Of a DNA stretch of 64,000 nucleotides, positions 12,191 to 24,060 are shown piece by piece. This DNA is from Limnoperna fortunei (lineage: Eukaryota > Mollusca > Bivalvia > Mytilida > Modiolidae): assembly GCA_944474755.1 (NCBI GenBank), contig OX104114.1, positions 45,139,070 through 45,203,069 on the forward strand, read 5' to 3'. Both the position numbers and the translations under genes were made by a program. How positions within the stretch are numbered: the first letter of the stretch is position 1; every line of letters begins with the position of its first letter. A model generated the notes under the pieces. It was not told where the DNA came from, ran no database searches, and saw only the letters and a list, made by a program, of their open reading frames with translations.

Positions 12191-12197
12191 AAAAATA

Positions 12198-12915
12198 TGA
12201 AATTACACACTCAAAATTTTAATTCATGCACCCAAAACTGAAAATTATGCACTCAAATTTGTGCGAATGTTTTCGCGCAAAACTCATAAGTATTCATAAA
12301 GATATAAATAAATAAAATTTCATCTAGGTGGTTTTGGAGTTTAAAGCGAACCGGAAGTGCTGAAATCCACATGTCAATCTGAGACACAGAAGATTTGCCT
12401 TGTTGCACGTGTATGAAAATACAATGCAACTTTTACACCCTTAAAACGAGACAACAACGCTTTAGAACATACTGTTCGAAAGCTTTCAAGCTGTATGGAA
12501 GTGTTGTATGTAATGGCTACAAGAGTTCCTGTTGAAATTCAATTATATCAGAAACTATAACGAATATGAGTATGAGTCTGAGATACAGGGCCGAGGGTAT
12601 GAGGTAAAAAAATATATATATTTCATCTGTTTCGTTCAAGCTTAAAAAAACAGGATTAAAATATTCAAATCAATTTAATGAATATTTATAAGTCCTGCGT
12701 AAAAAAGGTGCGCACAATTTTGAGTGTATATGTTATCCGTTTGAGTGCGTAATTTTTCAGTAATGAGTGCATGAATTAAAATTTTGAGTGTGTAATTTCA
12801 ATCTATCTTTTGAGTATGTTTTCGTAAAATTGTGAGTGTATAATTTAATTTTGAGTGCGAAATTTAAAATTTTGAGTGCATATTTTAAATTTTGAGTGTG
12901 TAATTTAAAATTTTC
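12198..12915. repeat. Foldback element with perfect 34-bp inverted repeat
   Basis: Positions 12198-12231 and 12767-12800 are exact reverse complements (arm beginning TGAAATTACACACTCAAAAT). Imperfect complementarity continues inward: CTGAAAATTATGCACTCAAA on the left faces TTTGAGTGCGTAATTTTTCAG on the right, so the arms are about 100 bp. Beyond the right arm (12800-12915) the motif TTTTGAGTG(T/C)(G/A)TAATTT is repeated several times. The loop (about 12300-12690) has no reading frame. The structure resembles a non-autonomous foldback transposon with subterminal repeats. No convincing target duplication was found. Confidence 0.75.
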
Positions 12916-15374
12916 AGTGATGATATTTTGAATCATACTTTTGACGAGAACAGCGTGCCATAAGAATCAAGGAAACGTAAAATTTTCACAAAAATTTAGA
13001 TCAACTTAAACAAACAAGCAAGGCAGTTTTTTTTAAAAGTTCAGCGGTGATTTTAGCTAATTTTATCTTTCTATGTAACATATGTTTGTGTAAATGTTTA
13101 AAAAAATCTGAAAAATCTCGTGTTTAATATAAAAATATCATTGCATTAATTTAACAAAATAAACGTGTACAAAGGAGTTGTGCATGATATCGAAAAACTA
13201 GAGATTCTCAAAATAATTGGTCTCTTACATAAAAATATTCTACTTACCTTTTCTATCGATTGAAACTATGTTAACTATGAAACGATGTTAGTACAGACAA
13301 ACGCACTATTCAATATAATTCTCGAAAATGTAAATGATTGCATAGATTTTTCATTCATATTTATATACCAGAGTATGAGTTTTTTGCAAATTAACGATTA
13401 TTTCCTAGATACAATCTGACGCCTATACACAAATTTAACATAACCACGTGTTCCGTACATGATAGTTGAAAACATGCAAATGCATTAAACTATTTTTATT
13501 ATCCAGTCTCTTATTGTTTTCTAGCATGGTCTTTAGGCGGACACTGTCTCCATCAAAGCTATGGCTGCTAAACTTAATCTTTCATCAATTGTTACACTTT
13601 ATTCGTAATTTTTAAGGCAAAAATACAATCAGTGAACAATCAGTTGTAAATTTGTTACATGTCTACCTTCTTGTCATATCGTGAACGTTGCTGATTAAAT
13701 ATAGCAATGTAAATTAAACATTCCACATCTAACATAAAAAAGCCATTTCGTACTCTAAAGACTCAATACAGTCTCAAAAATTATTTAAAAAAACATAAAA
13801 TACCATTTCGTTTTGCACATCTCTGAAATCATACATACCCACGGTGATTCTAAAAATATCACTTTTTTACGAAGCGAAATTACTCCTAACCTACCACATT
13901 TTATTAAGTGATTACTTTCACAATTTTGTAAAAGACTTTAACTTTACATAGCTCTAACCTAGCACTAAAGGTAAATGAAACGCATTGAATAAGGTTATTA
14001 AACAAATATATTTCTATTGGGAACTTAAGTCGTGCGTTGAAATGACAACGAGAACAAAATGCATTAATTATAATGGCGTATAATTTGATTTTGTCAACAA
14101 TAGCACATTTACGAATAAAGTGTTAAAAGTAATTAATAACGTGTTGCAGAAATGTGACGGAGAAATAGAAACTTCGTCTTTTTCGGATTATTTCATTTAG
14201 ATATAATTTTCCTTCTGAATTCTGTTAGAAAGCATACTTAATGGCTTAAGGTAAAGCGGTGCGCTGTAAAACTGCTAACTTCAAGTTGGCATGGTGACAC
14301 GTGCAAAACGAAGTGCTATATATAGAGAAACGATTATTTCTTCATTTTCTTCCCTCTTTTTAGTTAAAAAACTCTGCGTAAAAGTAAAATATTTACGACA
14401 AATAAACAGCACAAACATAACTTCCACATACATCGTCCAGACTTGTGAAAAAACATCGCGTTAGTTGTGAAACAAAGCTACAAAGATACATTATAAAATA
14501 AGACAGTATGACTAAATAAACGACCTAATAAGCACATATCTTGACTTTAAAAGGCAAAAACAATGTGATGATTGATTGGATGAACTGTTGCTTAACTTCA
14601 ACAAACAATACACTGGTAAGAGTGAAACAAGGTAATTAAATTGATGTGCAAAATATATTGACCGCTAACTGACAGTTAGCTTGCGACAATTTTGCTTTTG
14701 TAACGGCTAAAATGTACAATTTTTTCATTTTCACAATTTACACAGTGGTCTTTGTTCTGCAAAAATGTGAGACTATCCACAAAGGTTATCCACTATGCTC
14801 TCGGCATTATTTGAACTTTATTTTCGGTCACCAATCCACTCCATTCTTCTAATTACTATTTATATGGATTAGTTAATAATGAAAAAAGAGGCTTACAAAC
14901 TAAATGCATCCCGCAAAGGTTTTTAAGTTGACAAGAGAATAAAAGATCCTATATTACATACACGACTACACCTTGTTTTTCACAATATTTTACAGATACA
15001 TAAACGAAAACGTCACCAATATAAAGATCTTGTAGGTGTTGACGTATCATGATGAGTAGTTGTCGCCATGTATGGCAGACACGTTTTCTGGTGCTCTTAA
15101 ATCCTAATCTAATTTGTGACATTTCTAAAAGTGTTCATTACTAAATTTTGCTGACCTTTTGACTAAGGATGTTCTGTGCATCTGTGTGAGTATTTGCTTT
15201 GTTAAATCTTTGATATTTGAGCTATTGAAAATGGGTGGAAAATACATGTACTTGAATAATGTATGCATCTCGGACATGGTTGATATCAAAAGCCAGCTAA
15301 CCATGAAGCAAAACTACAGATATTGTCGTGATCAGTTATTGATTATAGGATAAAGGGTTTCTGGTGATAGACAT
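12916..15374. other. AT-rich intergenic stretch
   Basis: I see no recognisable gene, repeat or RNA here. Short open frames, such as one at 15159-15353, look random. The 5' untranslated region or a lost first ORF of the LINE that becomes recognisable at 15375 may lie in the last part, but I cannot place its 5' end. Confidence 0.5.
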
Positions 15375-16415
15375 ATGAATAAACTTAACCATAGTGTATA
15401 CAATGTTTTACATAAACTGAACATTGCTAGAACGATAAAACGCCATAGAGGTAAACGCGGTGGTACAGTTAAATTCTCTACAAAGCCCTCTGGGGCAAAT
15501 CTACACAACTTGACTTATCCTCCGATAGAAAACACACGCATTCAAATTGGTGAAAGGGTGTCATGTTTAACACTTAATTGTAGATCCGTTATAAATAAGG
15601 ATTATTTTGTTGGACAGTACCTGAGAGAACAGAAAACAGATTTTGCTTTGTTGACGGAAACATGGTTTTCTGACGACAAAGAATATCAATATGAAACATC
15701 CGATCTCAATCAAAATGGTTATAAAATAAGTGCTGCAAACCGTAAAAATAAAGTTGGGGGTGGAATTGCATTGACGTGTAAATCAGAAATTAAAATGAGA
15801 AAGATGGAACATAGCACAAAACCAAGTTTTGAATTCGGCATATGGAAACTGATTTTTAAAAGCATTACAATCCACGTTGTTGGCATTTATAGGCCTCCGT
15901 CTTTAGCTACACATGATCAATTTGTTAATGACTTTTCAAACTATATTACAGACATATTACCATCATACTCAAATTTATTGATCATGGGAGATTTTAACCT
16001 TCATCTTGACAATGGTAGCGGGGCGTCATTGAACTTTATTGACTGTCTTCATGCTATGGGCCTAGAACAACATGTCAATTTTATTACACATACTGGCGGA
16101 TATTGGTTAGATTTAGTAATTACAGAATCAACAAATGGTGTAAAAATATTAAAATGTGAACAGGGACCATTTCTCTCTGACCATTGTGTTGTGAATGTGG
16201 TAATTAATGTGAAAAAAGATAACATAACTAGTAAAACAGTCAAATTTAGAAATTGGAAAGGTATATCCCGTTCAGAGTTTTCCGACGATCTAGTCAAAAT
16301 TTCAGTAGATTGTAATGATATCAATTCTTTTGTTAATCTGTTTGAAAATACAAACAGAAATACAAACTGTCATCGACAAACATGCTCCAATAAAGGAAAA
16401 AATCAGAATATGTAG
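15375..16415 (+). pseudogene. LINE endonuclease domain (EEP/AP-endonuclease type)
   Basis: This is the N-terminal part of the LINE protein, which nicks target DNA to prime reverse transcription. Visible motifs are CLTLNCRSV at residues 64-72, the metal-binding Glu in TETW (94-97), a YRPP segment (172-175), GDFNLH (205-210), THTGGYWLDLVIT (238-250) and the catalytic SDH (268-270). The first ~60 residues are basic and low in recognisable motifs. The frame is lost near residues 325-330, where a short repeat-like AATACAAACAGAAATACAAA marks the likely indel, so the ORF ends at 16415 in the wrong frame. The endonuclease itself appears complete. Confidence 0.85.
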
Positions 16416-17672
16416 AAAAACAAAACCAATCTAAAGACAAAAAAGGATCGTACGGAAAAAAGAACCAGTTTGGAGAAAATTTAAACAACTAGAACAATTT
16501 AATGATTTCAAAGAAGCACGAAATAAATATTGTCAAGAAATCAATTCTGAGAAAACACTAGTGATTAGTGATAAAATCCTAAATGCTAGGGGCGACCCAA
16601 AAAAGCTGTACGGTATAATTACAGAATTGACGGGTACCAAACCAGAAAATCCCATGCCACAGGCCAATAATGATGGTGAATTAGCTGAGAGGTTTGCGGA
16701 CTTCTTTATGGACAAAATTACTAAAATTCGAGATACACTTAAAGATTTTCATAGTTTTAAACCACAATTTAAACATGTTTCACCCTTTGACAGATTTGAG
16801 GAGCTCACTGAGGCAGAAGTAAAAAATCTTATTAATGAACTGAACACCAAATCATGTGAGTTAGACTTATTACCAACACACATATTAAAATCACATATAT
16901 TTGAACTTCTACCAATTATCACTAAACTGGTTAATATATCATTATCAAGCGGCGTGTTCCCAAAGCAGTGGAAACAGGGGATTGTTAGACCCTTGCTTAA
17001 AAAATCTGGCTTAGAGCTAGAATTGTCGAACTATAGACCTGTGAGTAATTTATCGTTTCTTTCCAAACTGGTAGAAAAAGCTGCACTTTACAGAATAAAT
17101 AGCCATGTCGTCGAACATTCTTTATTGCCAAAACAATCTTCCTACCGGCAGTTCCACTCATGCGAGACGGCTCTACTTCGACTTGTCAATGACCTACTCG
17201 ATGGTATGGAAAAACAGGAGGTTACGGCCTTAATTGCCCTTGACCTAAGTGCCGCCTTTGACACTGTGGATCATAATATCCTGCTTGATGTGCTACACAG
17301 TCAGTATGGAGTAAATGGCAGTGCATTAACGTGAGTCGACTCGTATCTTCGTCCCCGTAGTTACCGCGTCAGTGTCAACTCTACGCTATCAACGGAACGT
17401 TCTCTGGAATGTAGTGTCCCTAAAGGAAGTTGTCTTGGGCCGTGGCTTTACATAGCCTATGCGGGAACTCTGTTTAATGTAGTTCCACCTTCCATATCAG
17501 TTTACGGATTTGCCGATGATCACATTGCCGGTAAACGTTTCCGGTCAACGTCGACCACCAATGAACGAAATGCGATTAACCAACTCGAAAATTGTGTCTT
17601 GACTATCATTGAATGGATGAATACCAATAAACTTAAAATGAACACGACCAAAGCTGAGTTCATTATGTTTGG
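16370..17672 (+). pseudogene. LINE reverse transcriptase domain, two stop codons
   Basis: After the frameshift the coding frame resumes, meets TAA at 16432-16434, then runs open through 16561-17331. It has a fingers region (SNYRPVSNLSFLSKLVEKA) and RT motif A (LDLSAAFDTVDHNIL). TGA at 17332-17334 stands where a Trp is expected (ALT-stop-VDSYL). The same frame then continues through a PKGSCLGPWLY segment and the catalytic FADD box at 17509-17520, ending KAEFIMFG at the SINE insertion. The loss is by point mutation rather than decay, since spacing between motifs is normal. Confidence 0.85.
17661..17672 (+). repeat. Target-site duplication of nested SINE, left
   Basis: CATTATGTTTGG, identical to 18188-18199. 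Removing one copy plus the insert restores an uninterrupted LINE frame, which proves the insertion. Confidence 0.93.
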
Positions 17673-18187
17673 TTGATTGATTGATTGATGGATTGTGTTT
17701 GACGCCCGAGCAGCAATATTTCAGCTATATTCAGGCGATGAACATGAAATGGATGATAAAATGAACATGAAATGATGATGAATGAAAATGGGATGGACAC
17801 AAGGAAAAAAAGGGGTAACGGATTTTAGATTGCCACTGGCAAATGGGAGGATGGTTAGGGTCGGGCAATTTAGCCTCCTGTAGCGGGATCGAAATCCCTA
17901 CTCGTAGCGAATACTACAGCAGCGTTCTTTAACGTGCCAGGAACGTGGCATTTTTCCCAACACGGTGCACTAATATGGTTTGCGGTCAGGTTTTCTGTAT
18001 TATGGCCTAACAACCCCAGCTTGCCAGGGGTACCCCATTCAACCACCTGGGGCACACATCCCAGTCGGTCTTTAGGCAAACCGATCTGACACGCCGGTCA
18101 GGGTACTGGGCGCTATTTAGTCGCCTTTTACGACAAGCTAGCGCGACTGCGGTCTATTCTTTTAGCCACCCGGATCCCGCACGGGGC
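17673..18187 (-). mobile_element. 515-bp tRNA-derived SINE inserted in the LINE
   Basis: It is in reverse orientation to the LINE and flanked by a 12-bp direct duplication. On the minus strand the head starts GGCCCCGTGCGGGATCCGGG with a tRNA-like A box (GGTGGCTAAAAG) and a B-box-like GATTTCGATCCC further in. The 3' end has ATAGCTGAAATATTGCTG, GGGCGTCAAACACAATC and a (TCAA)n tail. The tail resembles the GGCGTTAAACAC tails at 2008-2124 and 21831-21954. SINEs are copied by a partner LINE, and the tetranucleotide tail suggests which 3' end that partner recognises. It is unusually long for a SINE. The minus frame at 17870-18079 inside it has no recognisable product. Confidence 0.85.
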
Positions 18188-18199
18188 CATTATGTTTGG
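18188..18199 (+). repeat. Target-site duplication of nested SINE, right
   Basis: CATTATGTTTGG, exact copy of 17661-17672. Downstream the LINE frame continues directly. Confidence 0.93.
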
Positions 18200-18947
18200 C
18201 AGCAGAGGTCAGCTTGGTAAATGTTGTCCTCGTGAAATTGACATTGTTGGTGATAAAATTCAAAATGTTAATGTCATTATATATTTAGGCGCATATTTAG
18301 ATGAAAGCCTTCAATTAAATATTCACGTTAAAACCAAATGCAGGACTGCGATGTTAAATTATTTAAGAATTAAAAACATTCGAAAGTATTTGAACGAGGA
18401 CGCTACTAGAATTTTAGTTTTATCATTAGTTATGTCTCACTTGGATTATTCCAACGCCATATTGTTTGGTATATCAGAATATCATATACAAAAAATGCAA
18501 CGTATCCAAAACGTGTGTGCTAAGCTTGTTCTGCGCCGTAGAAAGTACGACAGTTCCAAGGAGTCTCTATACGAACTGCATTGGTTACCAATTAAGGCCA
18601 GGATAAATTTCAAGATATTGTGTATTATGTATAACTGTTTCACTGGCAACGCACCCGCTTACTTAACTGAGATTTTACAAAAATCTGTTCCCAAAAGGTC
18701 ATGTCTAAGATCTGCTGACAATTCTGAGTACTGCTATGTTGTTCCCTTTAACAAAAGGAAGACTTTTAAGGACAGAAGTTTTGGAACCGTAGGACCTGTA
18801 TTGTGGAACAAACTTCTCTTATACATAAGACAGTCACCTTCCGTTGACGTTTTTAAGAAAAATGCTAAAACATATTATTTCACAGATTTTTTACTCATTG
18901 TTCTAACAAGATCATGCTATATCATATTCTTCATTGATATACATTAA
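18192..18947 (+). pseudogene. LINE C-terminal domain, after the nested SINE
   Basis: Continuation of the LINE protein in the same frame as the RT. It includes YLGAYLDESL and MSHLDYSNAILFGISEYHIQ, then RIQNVCAKLVLRRRK, the L2-group signature ELHWLPIKARINFKIL, GNAPAYLTEIL and the terminal RSFGTVGPVLWNKLLLYIR. This domain follows the RT thumb in L2/CR1-type elements. It is open to its natural TAA at 18945-18947. The ATG at 18192 is part of the target duplication, not a native start. Confidence 0.85.
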
Positions 18948-19183
18948 CTACATACTGTGGTTGGTTTCTAAAAAAATATGACATTTTAAAGTGTGAAATT
19001 CTTAATTTTATAATATTGGCCTTATGATATTTTTATTTATTTATTTTTTTTTTATGTCGTTACTTGTTATTTACTTCTAATTATTTTATGTTATGGCACT
19101 ATTTTATGATTTTATTTATTTACCTATGTACAACGCCGTTGAATATGAATATAGAAATAGGCGTTTAATTAAATAAAAAAAGT
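18948..19183 (+). other. LINE 3' untranslated tail
   Basis: AT-rich and T-rich, ending in CAACGCCGTTGAATATGAAT and AATAGGCGTTTAATTAAATA, a tail arrangement I associate with L2-type LINEs. The exact 3' terminus is estimated. Confidence 0.6.
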
Positions 19184-21830
19184 TTAAGTTTTAAATATAG
19201 TTTGCTCTTTGGTAAGAGTTATCTCCCTTAAATCACTAATATTTGTTGTTAATACTAATATTGCAGTCTCAACTTAGTTAATGACCTTTTTAAAAAAATA
19301 TAATGTTTTTTATTTGTAAATTTTAAAGGTTACATTTTGCACATGTTTTTTGTTTTGTTTTGTTTTATATTCTTTTTGTTCGCCGGGGGAGGGGGTCGCG
19401 TTTTATATGTTTGTCTATATCCGAGTTGTTATCATCCGTTGAGTGTTGTTAGTCCTTTAGTTTTCTTTAAGTAATTTGATATTCACGTATCTGATACTTA
19501 TTACTTATTTTACTCACGTTTTGGGTAACCATATGCCAATATGGAAAGATAATATCGTATAATTATCATATAATTTGTGTATAACAAGCAAATACGTTTT
19601 TATTATATTTAATTATTTTAATTCCTGGTATAAATTATGCTTTAATTTTTTCTAGCTTTGGAATGTGAGAAGGGGCATATTTGTTTACAAAATTAATTGT
19701 TTACATATCACTAACAAACTGTAGTTTGATATAGGAACAAGCAATTATTTATTTTTCTTGATTACTTTTATTAATAAACCAAATGTATAATAGAATATCA
19801 AACATTTCTTGACATAAAACGTCTCAAATATCAAAGGCATACGCAAAAAAAATGTTTTTGTTCTATTTGAAAATTTTTCTTACTGGAATGGAATTTATCG
19901 TTGGGAAAAGGCTTTACAGTCAGTTACATTGGGATACGGAAATTTTTGAACGTCATGAAAACGTTTAATAAAGGGCAAGACGTAAACTGAACCCCGATGC
20001 AATACTTTGTCACTCCTTATATTTTCGTATCCCTTTGTGACTGTATACCTAATTTACTTTGGTGATGCAATACCATTTAACGAAAATATTTTTATGTTTA
20101 GAAAAGCTACTTTACTCTTTCTACACATGACAAATCTTGGGGCAGCTATATTGCTTAATGTGTTTTATACATGTATCCCGCGATTCTAAGAAAAATTGAT
20201 AAAATAAATGTCACGTATAGAGGGGATATCTGTCTCGCAGAGGAGAAATTATAGACAATTTGAGCCTTGGTAGAATGTGATTTCAATGAGGCTGAATGCA
20301 ATAATTCTTAAGGCACACCGTCGACAATCAGGAAAAAGCAGTTGTAACAGAATCGGAATAAAATAAATTTCGAGCACGCTTTCCTAACTCCATTTATTTT
20401 GTGGAATAGCTTTAATGTTTCAAGTGCAAGTAAACAGATTTCAACCTTTATTGAATGTTCATCGTATGTTCCTGTGTGCACAAAATTTTTCTAATTAATA
20501 CACATAAATTCGAATTAAACATGATAACAAATTAACAAAATACAGATGTAATGTTTATTACTTTATACATGTAATTGTATAAATAAATGTTTTGATGACA
20601 TTTGTAAAAAACAACTAACTGATTTGGTAAACTACAGGTGTTGTTTAAAGGGGAGTTTCCTATCACAGGAATTTGCCCCATATAATTTAAAGCGAAATAT
20701 GGCGTGAAATCGAAAAAATTGCTGCAAATGAAGTGAGCGAAAGAGTATAATACAAAAATGTTATTTGTTATTGTTACAATGCCTGCAGGTGTTCTAAGTA
20801 CTCAACGACATCATTCAAATTATTAATGTACTGGCATTGCTTCTCTTAATCCATTGATGATTTTGCAAACGCGAATATTTCTCTCAGACTTTGTCTATCG
20901 GGACGTATAAATATAGACATTTTATTAATACCAGTCTTTGAATGGAAGTGTGATTCGTTGAAGATTACGCCGTTAAAATTAATGTTATTTGTTTGGATAA
21001 AGGTATAGTGTATGTAACACTTAGATGATACTTTATTCAAACGCTGTTCGTGCGACAGTATATTCAAGAAACTTTTCTTTTGAAAGCGTTCAGTGGGTGT
21101 CAAAGAATGCAAAGTGAACTGTTTATTGCTAATTCATTAATTAGGTACTTTAAACAATGTTACTTGCATATATATAGATGATGTTTTAGGGACTTGTTTG
21201 TTAAGCAGCATCCTGATCTTTTGAACAGATAACCTTATGTTACTATATACCTGTCTTAAGCGACTGATAATACATTTTTTTAAATAGTAAAAAATTATGA
21301 AAATATTCACATACTTGGGGCACCTTTACATGCAACGTCAAATAAAAAACTCACCATTAACATACATAAGTATTTTCAGGTTTTTATCAGTTTTATCGAA
21401 AGCTAATACTATTTGTGGCAACATACAGTTTGACTATACAAATCAAATAAATGAAGTTTATATTACAGAAATACTTTAGAGACGCATTTAATATTCGTGT
21501 ATAGTGTATTTATACATAAATTAACTATAACTGGTTAGGTATGTCAGACATCACAATTTCAACAATATAAGATTTTTAAGTAACAGTTAATAGGTTTGTT
21601 TACATTCATTGCATATAGTTTTAGTCTTACTTCGGGGCAGCTTGTGTTTAACATCAAACAATTTACAAGAATTCCTAGGTCGCGGTTATTAAAGACTATC
21701 CGGCTTCCTCGTTCAATAATAATTTGACATGATGTAAAAAGAATTACTGAACATGAACATTTATTTGTAAATCCCATCTGAGCTTGCATATATAACTCAA
21801 TTTTCTCTTAATGTAAGGATTGCCAGTTTT
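19184..21830. other. AT-rich intergenic stretch
   Basis: No gene or repeat is clearly recognisable. Open frames at 20007-20189, 20846-21112 (minus) and 21559-21789 (minus) lack any domain, and their composition is like the background. Confidence 0.5.
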
Positions 21831-21954
21831 CCTACCGCAGGTCGGGGGTTTTCTCCGGGTACTCTAGCTTCCTCCTCCAATAAAAACTGGACGCCATGAT
21901 ATAGCTGAAGAATTGTTGAAAGTGGCGTTAAACACCATCAAACAAAAACAAAAC
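21831..21954 (+). repeat. SINE 3' end, bivalve GGCGTTAAACAC type
   Basis: Reads CCTACCGCAGGTCGGGGGTT, TCTCCGGGTACTC, CCTCCTCCAATAAAAACTGG, CCATGATATAGCTGAAG, GTGGCGTTAAACACCATC and a CAAACAAAAACAAAAC tail. It is the plus-strand counterpart of 2008-2124. Only the 3' part is present; no tRNA-like head was found upstream. Confidence 0.75.
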
Positions 21955-23404
21955 TTTACGCTATTTAAATGGAAAAATTGTCCTTGTCGTTATTCAGATT
22001 TATATTCAAAATTTGAATGGGAAATGAACAATTTTCCTTTTTGACATTAATTTTCCTTTTGTTATTCAGTTTCCGATTCGACTTTAGAAAGAGAAACCAT
22101 TTTCCCTTCCACAATTATATTTTTTAATGTTATTTTTCAGTGTCGTATTTCTTTTCGAATGGAAAAATTAACTGTTTTTCTTTTCGTTATTCATTTTTCT
22201 ATTTTCCATTCGTAAAAGAAAATGAGTCATTTTCGTTCCTGTTTTTTTCTTGTTTTTAGTTTTCGTGTTGCGTCGTATATTTTGGTCTATTTCCGGATTT
22301 GTAACTGTCCCTTGACTTTTAGCTCTTGTTGCTCGGTCAGTTATCTTTGCCATTTTTCTTAAAGCGGAAGAAGTTATAAAGTGAAAAAGTTTTATTGCAA
22401 CACAGGTCAATGCCTTATGACTTTTGGATTGCAAAACTGTATTACAACCCATTTTACCATAACATTTTGCTTTTGAAAAGCATGGGTAAAGTTAGGATAT
22501 ACACTTATAGAAGTTTATCGTGCTATATTTGTACTTGTATATAGAAAAGCCAAAACATCATAAAGTACAATATATGTTTCAACAATTTTATTTCTGAAAG
22601 AGTTTTTAGGAAGACCATGAGTACGTTTCATCATTCCTTACTTGTCTCTAAATTTTGTATTTATCGTTTTGAAAATTAAGTAGAAGAAAACGTCTATTTA
22701 AAACAAATAGCGCAGGTATACGATGACGACTTATGAAATTTAAAAGTGTGTTTTCGGACTGCTACAATAGAATAACTCCATATAGAAAAAAAAACATTCG
22801 CTAGATGATAGGAGATACCATGAATTATAAACGTGAGTGCTGAGACCACTTGAACTATTCCAGTAGAAAGACAAGCAAATTAAGATTGATGCATCTGAAA
22901 TATACTCAACTAATTCGTCAGAAAATAAAACATTCATTGTTTTTATTGTGATTAAATATTGGGTAAAGTAGACACGTGTAAACCATATAATGGTACATCC
23001 AATAAAAATAAAGCGTACAATTACATAATATAATATATAAAAATATTTGTTTAGCGAATTATATAATAAAACATTACTCATTAAGCGTTTTACAAAGCAT
23101 ATGCAGTATTACATGATACAATATTGATTACAAATTAAAACAAGATAAATAAATAAATTTTGATATAGTACAACTATTATGTACTACAAAAATTAAAATT
23201 AAAAACATTTCTGACATATAATTCATAAAGTTTAGAAAAGTAAAAAAAGAATTATCTAAGATGAGCCGAAAGAAGTGTGTGCATAGAAATCTACATCACA
23301 AAGATATTACAAATAACATCACACTAAGAATAGTTCTATAGTTATATCAATTATATATCTATATGCATATCTTTATCAATAAAAAGCTATAGAAAGTCTG
23401 CCTT
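21955..23404. other. Intergenic stretch with a shared dispersed repeat at 22255-22365
   Basis: 22000-22210 is rich in TTTTCCTTTT-type runs. Around 22285-22365, TCCGGATTTGTAACTGTCC, then (A/T)GCTCTTGTTG(C/T)TCGGT and TCTTTGC(C/T)ATTTT, match 62485-62550 in direct orientation, so this is a dispersed repeat. The minus frames at 22168-22452 and 22740-23081 have no recognisable domain. Confidence 0.55.
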
Positions 23405-24060
23405 CCTGAAAAATACGATTTAAGTCCCTTTTAAAGATGTAAAGAGATTGAATGTTTCTCTAGGTAATAGGAAAGGTATTCACAAGAGTACTTACATCTG
23501 CAAGGTGGCTTAGCAGAAACAAATTTTCTGACCTTAATGTATGAGATGTATGAGTGTGACCACAGTTTAATATATTTAGTTGCCTCTCCATAAAGTGCTT
23601 TGAAAACATACATCAAAAGTTTACACTGATATCGGTATTGTACATGAAGCTAATGCAACCAATGAGAAGCGGTGTTATGAATTAATGTTTCTTTCTTCGA
23701 GTAATAACTCGTGCTGCAGTATTTTGTACACGTTGCAGTTTTGAAATTAGAGACTTATTGACTCCATATAGTAGAGCTTTGCTTAGTCTGGTCGTTATGT
23801 TACCAGTGAGAATATAAATGTTTTAAAAGACGATTTTTAGATAGCTTTAACTTGCTGTTTCATGCTTAAAGTTTTATTCATTAATATCCCTATGTATTTC
23901 ACCCAAAAAACGTCACGCACGCGCGGTCGTCGGGACAAACACAATAAGTTCAGTACTAATTTAAATTTATCCTGATTTGTGTCATTCTTGCAATGATATC
24001 TGACAGACGTCGTTCTACTCGAATAGGTAGATTGGACCAATCACCAGTTGGTTGTCATAT
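23405..24060 (-). pseudogene. Degraded L2-type LINE 3' remnant
   Basis: Minus-strand translation, with several stops and frame changes, gives fragments in the order of an L2 C-terminal domain. They are VKYIGILMNKTLSMKQQV (the conserved LG-LD-LSM segment after the RT), ALLYGVNKSLISKLQRVQNT with AARVITRRKKH, ITPLLIGCISF, FKALYGEATKYI, HTLRSENLFL and LYIFKRDLNRIF. The LINE at 18192-18947 has equivalents of most of these. No endonuclease or RT core is preserved here. It is an old 5'-truncated copy on the opposite strand. Confidence 0.65.

Larger units (their letters stand above)
10893..12195. repeat. Four diverged ~350-400-bp tandem repeats with tRNA-like heads
   Basis: The phrase CTACAAATTAAG(C/T)CCAACA recurs near 10895, 11294, 11684 and 12031. 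Each unit continues with TTTTAACACTGTC or similar, a tRNA-like block in reverse orientation (complete in units 2 and 4, partial in 1 and 3), GCTTCATTAACC, ACATAGACATAGTA, GTGTGACGATGGAATTTTCG, AAGTAAATTATATACAAACG and CCAGCGGATTTCTGAAACAT. Unit 2 also has a TA run near 11518-11550. Divergence is much higher than in the neighbouring satellite, so this array is older. Related solo copies lie at 2765-2912, 25640-25900 and 33690-33870. Confidence 0.85.
15375..19183 (+). mobile_element. L2-clade LINE (non-LTR retrotransposon), inactivated
   Basis: In order: an endonuclease/exonuclease/phosphatase-type nuclease, a reverse transcriptase with intact FADD box, and a C-terminal domain with the LHWLPIKARI motif typical of L2/CR1-group elements. 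The phrase LDLSAAFDTVDHNIL in the RT points to L2. The pieces belong to one original frame but are broken by a frameshift between about 16345 and 16370, TAA at 16432-16434, TGA at 17332-17334 and a nested SINE at 17673-18187. The 3' end is an AACGCCGTTGAATATGAATA-type tail followed by AATAGGCGTTTAATTAAATA near 19183. It cannot be autonomous in this state. Few lesions and good domain preservation suggest moderate age. Confidence 0.9.

Noticed and set aside
17870..18079. A 69-codon minus-strand frame inside the nested SINE
   Set aside because: SINEs do not code for protein, and the frame has no recognisable domain.
22168..22452. A basic 94-codon minus-strand frame
   Set aside because: It overlaps a dispersed repeat also seen at 62455-62555, and the frame content follows the repeat rather than a protein family.
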